A DNA stretch of 25,954 bases from CATOSP01 sp034422355 (GTDB lineage: Bacteria > Chloroflexota > Dehalococcoidia > Lucifugimonadales > UBA3495). Below, piece after piece: positions 1 to 8,275 of this stretch (positions are counted from its first letter, which is position 1; each line of letters begins with the position of its first letter). A model generated the notes under the pieces. The model was not told the DNA's origin. It saw nothing but the letters and a program-made list of their open reading frames with translations, and made no database searches. Location of the stretch: assembly GCA_034422355.1 (NCBI GenBank), contig DAOUJS010000061.1, forward strand, positions 1 through 25,954, in the 5' to 3' direction. The position numbers were made by a program, and so were the translations under genes.

Positions 1-1274
1 CAGCTTCGCGCCGCTTCCCTCCAGTCGTGTCCCAGCAGGAGGTAGGCGTTGGATACCAGGTCCGGCAATGGTTCCTCCGGACGGGCGCGCCGGTTCAAAT
101 CGTCCCTGACATCCGGGTCGTTGTAGATATGATAGAGCCGTGACCTGTAGGTCTTGGGGTCGGGACCGGCATCATCCCGTACCACCACCCTGGGCGTCTT
201 GACCAACCCGGACTCGATGGCGTCGTTCAGTCCGAAGTCGCTGACAACCCAGGAGAACAGGTTTTCCTCGGCGGCGTTTCCTCCCGAGGGCACGAAAGGG
301 GTGGCCGAAAAATCGTAGCAGGACAGGATGCCGCGGGCCCGGTGAATACGGTCCAGGCCGCCAATCCACCTGGTCGCCTGGTCAAGCTCAGCCCTGTCGA
401 TGCCCCGTGTTGTTGATCCCGCCGGCATCCGCCAGGCGTGGTGCGCTTCGTCGTTGATTACCAGCATGTTCCGGGCGTTGGCCAATTCGCCCAGCACGTC
501 CTTGGCGTATGCGGCGTCACTCTTGACGCCGCGCTTGTCCACGCTGCGCCGTCTGTCCACCTGTTCCTGGGTCTCCCAGTTCAGGGCGTGCCAGTTGCGG
601 ACCTGCACCTTCCCCTGCCGGAGCTTGTCCATCAGGCCCGGCGGCACGATTCTAAACCCTTCGTAGAAGTTGCCGTCTGCGGAGGGCTGTAACACCGACA
701 GCCGGTTCCTGACAGTCAGGCCCGGAGCCACCACCAGGACATTCCTGGAGAACCGGGCGTCCTGGGGAAAGGTGGTCTTGTTCAGAATGTGCCAGGCAAT
801 GACCATGGCCATCACCACGGTCTTGCCCGTTCCCGTTGCCATCTTCGCGCACAGGCGCGGAAACTCGCCGCCGTCGCCGGGAATCTCAAGGCCCACCTTC
901 TCGCTCTGGGGAGCCTCGGTCAGCCAGATCAATGTCTTGGCGGCCTCAAGCTGGCAGAAGAAGAACTCCCTGCTGTCGAATTCTTCGGGGTCGGTCCAGA
1001 ATTCCAGCAGGCGCCTGGTAATGCTGGTCACTCCGGGGTACCTGGCCTCCTGCCATGCTTTCACCCGTGAGCGAATCTTGTTGACCAGGGGCATCTCCAC
1101 GAAAATCCCAGGGTCATCAAAGCCCCTGTAATTGGGCGTGGCCTTTAGGTATCCGGCCGGGCGGCGGCCCGGTTCACAGGAAAACTCGCGCGTCTCACGA
1201 TTGTAGAGCCAATGGCGCTTTGGCTCCTCGTAGGGCTTGCAGATTACCAATTGGTCGATGGTTTTCTGTCCCAT
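1..1274 (-). CDS. Type III-like restriction subunit R (SF2 helicase), 3' end beyond window
   Basis: The ATG at 1274 opens a frame with no stop to the left edge: about 424 residues, so the C-terminal half is missing. It is an ATP-dependent helicase/translocase restriction subunit that would act with the Mod methylase encoded upstream. The translation shows a Walker A (MATGTGKT, about residue 165), a DEAH box (NDEAHHAW, about residue 290) and motif III (DFSATPF, about residue 336). The N-terminus (QLVICKPYEEPKRHW, then EFSCEPGRRPAGY) matches from memory the so-called BPTD_3080 family of restriction endonucleases, which pair with a type III-like Mod. The start lies only 9 bases after the stop of the PIN gene, so one mod-PIN-res transcript is likely. 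The nuclease domain, if any, lies outside the window. The helicase assignment is firm; the exact RM subtype is inferred. Confidence 0.9.
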   Translation of the reverse strand, partial: MGQKTIDQLVICKPYEEPKRHWLYNRETREFSCEPGRRPAGYLKATPNYRGFDDPGIFVEMPLVNKIRSRVKAWQEARYPGVTSITRRLLEFWTDPEEFDSREFFFCQLEAAKTLIWLTEAPQSEKVGLEIPGDGGEFPRLCAKMATGTGKTVVMAMVIAWHILNKTTFPQDARFSRNVLVVAPGLTVRNRLSVLQPSADGNFYEGFRIVPPGLMDKLRQGKVQVRNWHALNWETQEQVDRRRSVDKRGVKSDAAYAKDVLGELANARNMLVINDEAHHAWRMPAGSTTRGIDRAELDQATRWIGGLDRIHRARGILSCYDFSATPFVPSGGNAAEENLFSWVVSDFGLNDAIESGLVKTPRVVVRDDAGPDPKTYRSRLYHIYNDPDVRDDLNRRARPEEPLPDLVSNAYLLLGHDWREAARS

Positions 1275-1283
1275 AATTTGCGC

Positions 1284-1703
1284 CTATGCGTTTAGCTTCA
1301 TCAGGATGGTGAAGCCTTCCTGCTCGAAGTTGTGGTCGCTGGTCAGGACCTGGGTGATTCCTTCGGCTTCCATTACGTTCATGGCTATGCAGTCTTGCAG
1401 GCTGTAGTTCTTATCCGGCCGACGCTGAAATCGGTGGAGACTGTCAAGGAAAGATGGGCGAGTCTGTAGGGTGACGCGAATAGTTCCATATCTCAGCATT
1501 TCCTGCACCGCAGCTGCCGCGAGTTCCCGCGGGACCGGGCCGCTCTTTGAAATCGCGGCCAGAAACTCCGTGAGAATTTCGTCAGTGGTAACCAGTTCCA
1601 CCTCGCCGAGCCGACGCCGGGCTTCCCGCGCTACCTCCTTCCACTGGTCTCTGGGGAGAAACAGCGCGATGAAATAAGAAGCATCAACAAAAACGGTGCT
1701 CAT
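1284..1703 (-). CDS. PIN-domain ribonuclease (VapC-like toxin)
   Basis: This 139-residue protein has the size and layout of a VapC-type PIN RNase, which cleaves RNA with a metal ion held by conserved acidic residues. Those visible are Asp7 (VFVDAS), Glu46 (LTEFL), Asp104 (LQDCIAM) and Asp123 (TSDHNF), in the usual spacing. The ATG overlaps the methylase stop (ATGA at 1700-1703), so the two genes are translationally coupled, and res follows after 9 bases. PIN toxins normally follow a small antitoxin gene. Here no separate antitoxin frame exists. Instead the preceding methylase ends in two antitoxin-like repeats. The toxin could therefore be held by the methylase tail or by a product of an internal start. 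Fold confidence is high; the toxin role within the RM operon is inference. Confidence 0.85.
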   Translation of the reverse strand: MSTVFVDASYFIALFLPRDQWKEVAREARRRLGEVELVTTDEILTEFLAAISKSGPVPRELAAAAVQEMLRYGTIRVTLQTRPSFLDSLHRFQRRPDKNYSLQDCIAMNVMEAEGITQVLTSDHNFEQEGFTILMKLNA

Positions 1704-4609
1704 TTATCCGCACCATACAGATAGTGGTCCAGATTCTCGATGAAATCATCCGGCAGTTTGGCCCATTCCTCGGGGGGAACCCTGCTGGAGTAGTCCTCAA
1801 GAATCTCCTCGACGGTTCGCTTGGGCCGCTCCGCGTCCTGGTCTGCTCCATAGATATATTCGTCCAGACGGTAAGACAGATCGGTAGGAATCTCAGCCAA
1901 TTCCTCCTCTGGAATTTCGGCAAACCGCGCGGCGATTTTCTCCTCAATACTTCCGGGGCGCCATTGGTCGGCAGGCAACGCTCCCTTCCCCATCGAGACC
2001 ACTTTCAAACTCTCGATCCCACGGTCGTCCACTATCTTCACCGCGATGCGCCGGTGCTCTCCGGCCTCGAAGGGGAGCGAGACGGCCCCCCGGTAGGCTT
2101 CTATCAGGTCTTCGTCAATCTCCGCCTTCAGGTTGCGGGCCAGCCTCGCCCAGCCGTCGTTGTTGCCGGCCATCGGGAAGAACACCTGTCGGGGATACAG
2201 GCTGCGTCCGTCGTAGTCGGTATCCAGCGACCAGACGGCGATCTTGTCCTCGCCGCCGGACTCCACGTCGCCGGTCTTGGTGTTGTAGTAGTCGAAGCCG
2301 CGCACCTCCACTTGCCACTTGCCGGTGTCCTGGCCCCGGCTTATGTGGTGCAGGTAAACGTCCGGCTGCCCTATTAGCCAGAAGCTCTCGTTGCTGGCCC
2401 GCTTGCGCTTCAGGTCTTCAGTCAGCAGGTCGGCGTTCATCTGGGCCTTCAGCAGCGTCAGGCCCGGCCAGTTGGTCTCGTCAATGTCCTTGGACGCCTC
2501 CGGGTCGAACTGGAAGGCGGCGAACACCACCACCCTCGGCCTGGGAACCAGGGTTTGCGCCTCCTGGATGGCCCACTCCACCTGCCGTTGTTCCAGGGGG
2601 GCGTGTTCCGGCCCGAAGGACACCACGATTCGCTGCGACTGCCGCGCCGGGCCGTCCTCGCGGATGCGGTCGGCGCCGTCATCGTTGGGCAGGGATTCCC
2701 CGTCGGCGTGCAGCCAGCGGCAGCCCGGCAGGGCCTCCAGCCGGGCGAACCGGATGAACTGGCCGCCCTTGCCCCGGATGCCGGTCTTCAGCAACTCGTC
2801 CCGCCAGTCGGCTTGGCGCAGCGTCTCGCCGGACCGCCCCACCGTTTCGTCCGCGGGCATGGCTTCCGGCGCATTGACCTCATCAATGGGTTTCACCGCC
2901 GGGGCCGGCACCGCCTCCACGCTGAACGGGCCGGTCACCCGCCGCTTGCTATTGTCCACCAGCGGCTGGTGGTACAGAGTTTCCTGCGGCGCGTGGCGGG
3001 CGATGGTCGCGTCAATCTCAGCCTGGCTCATCCCCTCGCGGATGTCGGGATTGTTGGCGATTGAACCCAGGGTGATGTGCGGCACGGTCTTGTAGTTGAA
3101 TCCGCTGCCCACGCCCTCTTCGTGATGGGCCAGCTCGTAGTAGTCGAAAAGCGCCGTCATCAGCCGCTGCTTGGCCAGGGTAATCGCCACGCGGGAAGTG
3201 TCGCAGGTTATCCAGCGCCGCCCCCACTGCTCGGACACGTAGGCTGTGGTGCCGGACCCGCAGGTCGGGTCGAACACCAGGTCGCCGGGGTCGGTGGTCA
3301 TCAGGACGCAACGCTCTATGACCTCAGTAGAACTCTGGACTGCGTACACTTTTGGATCAGACCGGCTTTGCACTGAACCGCTAATATCGGTCCAGAGATT
3401 TCCGACAGCCGCTATGGGGAAGTCCGATTTGAACCTTCTGTAATTGAGAGTCGCGCCCGAGGTAGTATGTAGCCGCCTGGCGTTGGATAATCGAACTAGA
3501 CCGTCCCGATTTGTTTTGAATGTGCCACGTCCAGGTGTGAATCTGCTGCCTTGGAATTCAAACTCCCTGACATCACCTTCCCCAGCAGGACGAGAGCTGG
3601 TCAAATTATCAACGCGAAAGGTTTGAGAACTGACTTGTTGGGATTCGGATAATTCTCTTGCTGGGATTACGGAGCCGTCCGGCAGCAGCGCTTGGTCATA
3701 TCTTTCGTCGGCAGCGTCGCTACGCTGAGTAAAGATCTGTCTGTACTTTGTTGCACTTCGGCTCCGCGCATACCAGACAAGGAAATCAGTCGTTGTACCA
3801 AGTAGAACTGCTGTCCCTTGGCTCGTTGTCTTACGAATGGAGATAATCGAAACGAAGTTTTCGACTCCGAAAACTTCATCCATCAATTCACGGACGTGAT
3901 GCAGGTTCTCATCGCTTATCTGCACAAAGCACGAGCCGCTCTCGGTCAGCAACTCTCGGGCCAGCAGCAGGCGGTCGCGCAGGTAAGACAGGTAGGAGTG
4001 GATGCCCATCTCCCAGGTGTCGCGGAAAGCCTTTACCATCTCCGGCTCCTGGGTCAGGTCCTCGTCGCGCCCGTCCCGAACGTCGCGGCGGTTGACGAAG
4101 GGCTGGAAGTTGGAGCCGTAGCGAATGCCGTAGGGCGGGTCGATGTAGACCATCTGCACCTTGCCGCCCATGCCTTCCTTTTCCAGCAGGCTGTTCATCA
4201 CCAGCAGGCTGTCGCCGGCCACCAGGCGGTTGCTCCAGTTGTGGCGGTGCTGGTAGAACTCGATGGCGCTGCGCAGGGGCGGGTTTTCCTCCGGCAGGTC
4301 GAACAGGCTGCCCTGGACTGGCGCCCCTGCGGCGCTGCGCTTGCGGGTGGCCTCAATGATCGTGCGAGGGTCGATGCGCTCGTGGACGTGGAGCGACACC
4401 GTAGGCACCTCAAAGGAGGTGTGCTCCGCCTTGCCGGCCCATTGCAGTTGCGGGTCCAGGTGGGGGTCGTACTCGTAGGTAGCCCGCCCCGCGTCCCGGT
4501 CAGTCTCCGGCGACACCAGCCCCACGGGCGGGTTGTTCAGCCGTTCCTCCCCCATGTGGTCATAAGCCTCAATGGGCCGCTGGGTTTGGCTCCGGCGCGG
4601 GCGCGGCAT
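1700..4609 (-). CDS. Type III-like DNA adenine methyltransferase (Mod) with antitoxin-like C-terminal tail
   Basis: This is a 969-residue beta-class N6-adenine/N4-cytosine methylase that would modify DNA for the restriction operon. Motif IV is VYIDPPYG (DPPY at 157-160) and the AdoMet motif I is FDPTCGSGTT (about 447-455), in the order typical of type III Mod. The ATG at 4609 was chosen because GGGGGGA lies about 8 bases upstream; a longer open frame to 4837 would start upstream of the promoter. The part between the motifs, about 3320-3870, is visibly AT-richer than its flanks (one 60-base line is about 38% GC) and corresponds to the target-recognition region, which suggests past domain exchange. 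The C-terminus carries two copies of a 27-residue motif resembling a PIN antitoxin. The stop overlaps the PIN start. Confidence 0.9.
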   Translation of the reverse strand: MPRPRRSQTQRPIEAYDHMGEERLNNPPVGLVSPETDRDAGRATYEYDPHLDPQLQWAGKAEHTSFEVPTVSLHVHERIDPRTIIEATRKRSAAGAPVQGSLFDLPEENPPLRSAIEFYQHRHNWSNRLVAGDSLLVMNSLLEKEGMGGKVQMVYIDPPYGIRYGSNFQPFVNRRDVRDGRDEDLTQEPEMVKAFRDTWEMGIHSYLSYLRDRLLLARELLTESGSCFVQISDENLHHVRELMDEVFGVENFVSIISIRKTTSQGTAVLLGTTTDFLVWYARSRSATKYRQIFTQRSDAADERYDQALLPDGSVIPARELSESQQVSSQTFRVDNLTSSRPAGEGDVREFEFQGSRFTPGRGTFKTNRDGLVRLSNARRLHTTSGATLNYRRFKSDFPIAAVGNLWTDISGSVQSRSDPKVYAVQSSTEVIERCVLMTTDPGDLVFDPTCGSGTTAYVSEQWGRRWITCDTSRVAITLAKQRLMTALFDYYELAHHEEGVGSGFNYKTVPHITLGSIANNPDIREGMSQAEIDATIARHAPQETLYHQPLVDNSKRRVTGPFSVEAVPAPAVKPIDEVNAPEAMPADETVGRSGETLRQADWRDELLKTGIRGKGGQFIRFARLEALPGCRWLHADGESLPNDDGADRIREDGPARQSQRIVVSFGPEHAPLEQRQVEWAIQEAQTLVPRPRVVVFAAFQFDPEASKDIDETNWPGLTLLKAQMNADLLTEDLKRKRASNESFWLIGQPDVYLHHISRGQDTGKWQVEVRGFDYYNTKTGDVESGGEDKIAVWSLDTDYDGRSLYPRQVFFPMAGNNDGWARLARNLKAEIDEDLIEAYRGAVSLPFEAGEHRRIAVKIVDDRGIESLKVVSMGKGALPADQWRPGSIEEKIAARFAEIPEEELAEIPTDLSYRLDEYIYGADQDAERPKRTVEEILEDYSSRVPPEEWAKLPDDFIENLDHYLYGADK
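1703..1918 (-). other. Tandem antitoxin-like repeats at the C-terminus of Mod
   Basis: Residues 898-924 and 943-969 of Mod are two copies of one 27-residue unit, 45 residues apart. They share 13 identical positions, with the pattern P-x-E-E-x-A-x-x-P-x-D, then L-D-x-Y-x-Y-G-A-D at the end. From memory, a very similar LP.D....LDHYLYG ending occurs in small proteins encoded directly upstream of PIN toxins. An internal ATG at 1993 could give a free 97-residue product containing both units, but its ribosome binding site is weak. The repeat is seen in the sequence; the antitoxin role is inferred. Confidence 0.55.
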
Positions 4610-4658
4610 GACGTAATCCCCCCAACTGTCTGAAACTGTCCGGCAGGCAGGCGCAGAC

Positions 4659-4701
4659 GCCCCTGCCGTGAGAGGATTATACCATCGTGCCAGGCAGGGG
4701 C
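4659..4701 (-). promoter_or_regulatory. Extended -10 promoter inside a 9-bp inverted repeat, for the mod-PIN-res operon
   Basis: On the minus strand TGGTATAAT (4684-4676) is a perfect extended -10; no good -35 is present. It sits at the centre of a perfect inverted repeat: GCCCCTGCC at 4659-4667 and GGCAGGGGC at 4693-4701. Transcription would start near 4669, giving a leader of about 60 bases before the mod start at 4609. An inverted repeat straddling a promoter is the usual form of a repressor site. RM and toxin-antitoxin operons are commonly autoregulated this way, but no regulator gene is visible here. Confidence 0.5.
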
Positions 4702-4985
4702 CGTGGGCGCAGACAGCGATCATTGCGCCGGTTATCGTTGCCCATGTTTGCCGGTTATCTGGCGGGTCTTCTGTTATATCGACTCTCAGAGGGAACGGCG
4801 CGAAGATGAGTTTGGTCCTCTTCGGACGTGGCTCCATCCGTATCTTGGCAATGAGGTTGGTCTGCTTCTTGAATTCACTGCATTTGCTGCCGCTCCTGAG
4901 ACGGTATTCGTCACAGTCTTGCCGGTTTATTCTGCGGTCCCACCCCGTACCGGAGATTCGCGATTTTCCCAGATACTGGCTCCGG

Positions 4986-5015
4986 TTGATTTATGGGGGC
5001 GGGCTGTGGCAGAAT
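4986..5015 (+). promoter_or_regulatory. Candidate otsA promoter
   Basis: TTGATT (4986-4991), an 18-base spacer and CAGAAT (5010-5015) with an upstream TG (TGGCAGAAT, extended -10). The match is moderate, four of six in each box. A start near 5022 would leave a leader of about 130 bases before the GTG at 5150. Confidence 0.3.
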
Positions 5016-5149
5016 TGGACTGTACCTATCCGGGCGTAAGCGTCGTCAAACGGCCCGTTTCCGGCCCCGATGGTCTCGCGGTCCCCAGAGTGCGATTCAC
5101 TGCCGGTCCGGGCCAGCCCCGGGTGCTTTCCCCCAATCAGAGGCAGACC

Positions 5150-6658
5150 GTGACCACGCCTACCTGGAACTCCGATAGCCTGAGGCGGCTTGTCCAACGC
5201 GAGATCGGGGATTACCGGCTGGTGGTCGTCTCCAATCGCCAGCCATACATCCACGAGCTCGTCGAGGGTAAGCTGCGTTACGTCGTGCCTGCCGGGGGGC
5301 TGACCACTGCCCTTGACCCCCTGATGCAGGAATGCGGCGGCACTTGGGTGGCCTACGGGGGAGGCAAGGGGGACTGGTATGCGGTGGACGAGCAGAACAA
5401 GATTGCCGTGCCTCCCGACGACCCGCAATATACCCTGCGCCTGGTCTGGCTTACTGAGGAGCAGGAGCAGGGCTATTACTACGGCTTCTCCAATGAGGCA
5501 CTGTGGCCCCTGTGCCACAACGCCTATACCGAGCCGGTGTTCGACGCTGGCGACTGGCAGACCTACCAGGCGGTGAACGACGAATTCGCCAGCCAGGTAC
5601 TGGACGAAATTGACGGCCAGCCCGCGGCGGTCTTCACCCAGGACTATCACCTGGCGCTGTTGCCGCGCCGCCTCCGCGAGGCCGACCCGGACATTATCAC
5701 GGGCCAGTTCTGGCACATTCCCTGGCCCAATCCGGAGATCTTCCGCATCTGTCCCTGGCAGGCCGAGTTGCTGGACGGGTTGCTGGGCAACGACCTGCTG
5801 GGCTTCCACATCGGCGACCACTGCAACAACTTCCTCGAAACAGTCTCGCGCACCATCGACAGTCGGGTTGACCTGGACTTCAGCCGCATCAGCTACCGGA
5901 ACGAACCGACCCTGGTGAGGCCATTCCCCATCAGCGTCGACTTCGAGGACGTTTGCCGGAGCGCCGCAAGTCCCTATGTCACCGAGGAGATGGAGCGTCT
6001 GTCTGATGAACTGGACCTGAACGGCATGGTCGTCGGACTGGGTATCGACCGCATCGACTACACCAAGGGGATACCCCACCGCTTCCGGGCTATGGGACGG
6101 TTCCTGGAGAAAAACCCCGAGTACATAGGAAAGGTGGTCTTTGTCCAGGCCGGGGTGATGAGCCGCACCAGCATCGACGCCTATCAGCAGTTGGCCGAGC
6201 AGATAGACGGACTGCTGGAGGAGATAAATACCAGGTTCGCTGTGCGGGACTGGAAGCCGATTATCTATCTTCCCACCGACCTGCCCAATGTTTCGCTCCT
6301 GGCCCTGCGGCGGCTGGCCCAATTCTGCGTAGTCAGTTCCCTTCACGACGGTATGAACCTGGTGGCCAAGGAGTACGTGGCCAGCCGTTTCGACGAGGAC
6401 GGCGTTCTTATCCTCAGCCCATTCACGGGCGCGGCCCACGAGCTAACCGACGCGCTGATAGTCAACCCCTACGCCACCGAGCAATTCGCCGACGCCATCC
6501 TGGAGGCGGTGGAAATGCCCTACGAGGAGCGCCGCTCCCGCATGGTCCGCATGAGGTCCATAGTCCGGGAGGACAACATCTACAAGTGGGCAGCCCGGTT
6601 GCTGGTCGACCTTATGCAGGGGGCCCGTCGCGCCAGGCGCCCCATACGCAACCGCTGA
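5150..6658 (+). CDS. otsA: Trehalose-6-phosphate synthase (GT20)
   Basis: This 502-residue glycosyltransferase joins UDP-glucose and glucose 6-phosphate to make trehalose 6-phosphate in the cytoplasm. GT20 hallmarks are visible in order: VVVSNR near residue 26, GGLTTALDP, FTQDYHLALLP, GFHIGDHCNNF, GIDRIDYTKGI (the Arg/Lys phosphate-binding motif) and SLHDGMNLVAKEY. The GTG start at 5150 is preceded by AGAGG at a 6-base spacing and gives the usual family length; the open frame extends upstream but that part is not family-like. otsB follows 48 bases later, so the pair forms a two-step trehalose operon. A related GT20 such as glucosylglycerol-phosphate synthase cannot be excluded, though the otsB neighbour favours trehalose. 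Confidence 0.93.
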   Translation: MTTPTWNSDSLRRLVQREIGDYRLVVVSNRQPYIHELVEGKLRYVVPAGGLTTALDPLMQECGGTWVAYGGGKGDWYAVDEQNKIAVPPDDPQYTLRLVWLTEEQEQGYYYGFSNEALWPLCHNAYTEPVFDAGDWQTYQAVNDEFASQVLDEIDGQPAAVFTQDYHLALLPRRLREADPDIITGQFWHIPWPNPEIFRICPWQAELLDGLLGNDLLGFHIGDHCNNFLETVSRTIDSRVDLDFSRISYRNEPTLVRPFPISVDFEDVCRSAASPYVTEEMERLSDELDLNGMVVGLGIDRIDYTKGIPHRFRAMGRFLEKNPEYIGKVVFVQAGVMSRTSIDAYQQLAEQIDGLLEEINTRFAVRDWKPIIYLPTDLPNVSLLALRRLAQFCVVSSLHDGMNLVAKEYVASRFDEDGVLILSPFTGAAHELTDALIVNPYATEQFADAILEAVEMPYEERRSRMVRMRSIVREDNIYKWAARLLVDLMQGARRARRPIRNR

Positions 6659-6706
6659 CGCCCGCGGCTTGAGCTCGTTCCCTCACTCTTTCGACGCCCC
6701 ATAGCC

Positions 6707-7489
6707 ATGCCCCATCTGCTAAGCGTCTGGCCCAGCGTTGCCCGCCGCATCCGTGGCGCCGGGACGGTGATGCTCCTGTTCGACTTCGATGGCACCCTTG
6801 TCCCGATAGTGGACCGCCCCGAGCTTGCCGTCTTGGCCCCTGGGACACGGCAGCGCCTCGCCAACCTGGCCGGGCGGGGGAATTTCATCACCGGAATCAT
6901 CAGCGGCCGGAGCCTGCCCGATGTCTCCGCCAGGGTCAATGTACCCGGACTGCTCTATGCCGGAAACCACGGGTTCGAGATGGCCGGGCGTGGAATCTCC
7001 TTCTCTCATCCCCAGGCCCGGCAGGTCAGGGAGACCCTTGCCGGGGTGTGCGATGAACTGGGCGAGGCATTGTCTGTCCTCCCGGGGACCATCATCGAGG
7101 ACAAGGGCCTGACGTTGAGTGTTCACTACAGGCTGGTGTCAGGACCGGATCGGGCAACTGTACGCCAGCGGTTTGACGACGTGTTGCTGCCATATACCAA
7201 GTCCGGCCAACTGAGGACCACTGCGGGAAAGATGGTGCTCGAGGTGCGGCCCAATGTGGACTGGGGCAAGGGGAAGGCGATAACCGAATTGCAGGGCATG
7301 TTCCCGGATGCGGGGCTGACCATGTTCTTCGGGGATGACGTCACCGATGAGGACGGGTTTGCCGCAGTCCAGGAAACGAATGGCGTCGCCGTGTTCGTGG
7401 GCGCTGCCAGGCAACCCACCGGCGCGTTGCATCGGGTGGACTCCCCGGCTGAAGTGTCCCGGGCGCTGGAGTTGTTGGAACAGCTATAG
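6707..7489 (+). CDS. otsB: Trehalose-6-phosphate phosphatase
   Basis: This 260-residue HAD phosphatase removes the phosphate from trehalose 6-phosphate, completing the pathway begun by the upstream otsA. The nucleophile motif is LLFDFDGTLVP (Asp26 and Asp28). IISGRS follows, then YAGNHGFE, which is typical of OtsB caps. Late motifs are KGKAI and FFGDDVTDEDGF, the metal-binding loop. The ATG at 6707 has only a weak ribosome binding site, so translation may depend on coupling to otsA, 48 bases upstream. It ends 33 bases from the end of the convergent rpiB gene; no clear terminator lies between them. Confidence 0.93.
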   Translation: MPHLLSVWPSVARRIRGAGTVMLLFDFDGTLVPIVDRPELAVLAPGTRQRLANLAGRGNFITGIISGRSLPDVSARVNVPGLLYAGNHGFEMAGRGISFSHPQARQVRETLAGVCDELGEALSVLPGTIIEDKGLTLSVHYRLVSGPDRATVRQRFDDVLLPYTKSGQLRTTAGKMVLEVRPNVDWGKGKAITELQGMFPDAGLTMFFGDDVTDEDGFAAVQETNGVAVFVGAARQPTGALHRVDSPAEVSRALELLEQL

Positions 7490-7522
7490 ACTGGATGGCG
7501 CGTTCAGGCGCGGGGATTTTGC

Positions 7523-7987
7523 CTATGCGTCAGCGTCCCGCCCCTTTTTCTCCACGGCAATCAGCTTTTCCAGCCGCCGCTTGAACCTGGGTTCCGGGAT
7601 GAAGCTGGCCCCGAGGAAGGACGAGATAACATCTTTGGAGAGGTCCAGTCCAATTACCCGCGCCCCCAGGCAGACGACGTTCATGTCGTCGTGTTCCACG
7701 CCTTGATGCGCAGTGTAGGTGTCGTGGCATACGCAGGCGCGGATGCCCGGCACCTTGTTGGCCGTGATGGATGCTCCGACCCCGCTGCCGCAGAAGATGA
7801 TCCCCCGCTCCGCCTCGCCGGCCTTGACAGACTCAGCTACGGCGGCGGCAAAGTCGGGATAGTCGTCGTCGTTGTCCAATTCGTGAGCGCCGATGTCAAC
7901 CACGGTATGTCCCGCAGACCGCAGCCAGGGCACCAGGAGCTCCTTTAACTCGAACCCGGCGTGGTCTGCGCCGACGGCAAGCCGCAT
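7523..7987 (-). CDS. rpiB: Ribose-5-phosphate isomerase B
   Basis: This 154-residue RpiB/LacAB-family enzyme interconverts ribose 5-phosphate and ribulose 5-phosphate in the pentose phosphate pathway. Key residues are in the expected places: Asp8-His9 (GADHAG), Cys66 as the catalytic base (IFCGSGVGAS, anion-binding loop) and His99 (GVEHDDMNV). The ATG at 7987 is preceded on the minus strand by GAGGAG, 7-8 bases away. The gene stands alone: convergent with otsB and divergent from the HAD gene. Its leader contains a short inverted repeat (GACTCC at 8009-8014 with GGAGTC at 8025-8030). Confidence 0.93.
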   Translation of the reverse strand: MRLAVGADHAGFELKELLVPWLRSAGHTVVDIGAHELDNDDDYPDFAAAVAESVKAGEAERGIIFCGSGVGASITANKVPGIRACVCHDTYTAHQGVEHDDMNVVCLGARVIGLDLSKDVISSFLGASFIPEPRFKRRLEKLIAVEKKGRDADA

Positions 7988-8029
7988 GTCGCGCTCTCCT
8001 CGATGACGACTCCAGTCCTGGCCGGAGTC

Positions 8030-8058
8030 AGCATACTTAACCGCTGGTCAAGGCGCAA
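8030..8058 (-). promoter_or_regulatory. Candidate rpiB promoter
   Basis: On the minus strand TTGCGC (8058-8053), a 17-base spacer and TATGCT (8035-8030). Boxes are imperfect but spacing is ideal. The start would be near 8023, giving a leader of about 35 bases that contains half of the GACTCC/GGAGTC inverted repeat. Confidence 0.35.
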
Positions 8059-8131
8059 GTAGGGGCCAAACTCCAGGTCCGGGGCCTGGCAGCCGGCCGG
8101 CAATTCAGACCAACGAACCACGACGTCAGGA

Positions 8132-8160
8132 TTACAAAGCCGCTCAGGGTATGCTAGAAT
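8132..8160 (+). promoter_or_regulatory. Candidate promoter for the HAD-selenoprotein transcript
   Basis: TTACAA (8132-8137), a 17-base spacer and TAGAAT (8155-8160), with TG at 8152-8153 making an extended -10 (TGCTAGAAT). It would drive the HAD gene, about 110 bases downstream, and probably the DsbA-like gene beyond it. The rest of the 288-base rpiB-HAD gap shows nothing else. Confidence 0.4.
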
Positions 8161-8275
8161 GCGTCAGCCCTTCCCCCCTTTTGAAGGGACTCTATCCAGC
8201 TATGGCAGTGGCCCCATCGTATTGCCGTGGGGCCGTGTGGTGAGGATAGCGGGGGACCGAGGAAGTGGCAACTGT

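Larger units (their letters stand above)
4610..5149. other. 540-bp divergent intergenic region between mod and otsA
   Basis: Apart from the mod promoter and a candidate otsA promoter, nothing else is supported. The otsA frame stays open upstream to 4703, but that extension has no resemblance to the GT20 family and would overlap the mod promoter, so it is treated as non-coding. Confidence 0.5.

Noticed and set aside
4703..5149. N-terminal extension of OtsA to the ATG at 4703
   Set aside because: The extension has no resemblance to GT20 enzymes, starts beside the opposite-strand promoter, and the GTG at 5150 has a good ribosome binding site and yields the usual length.
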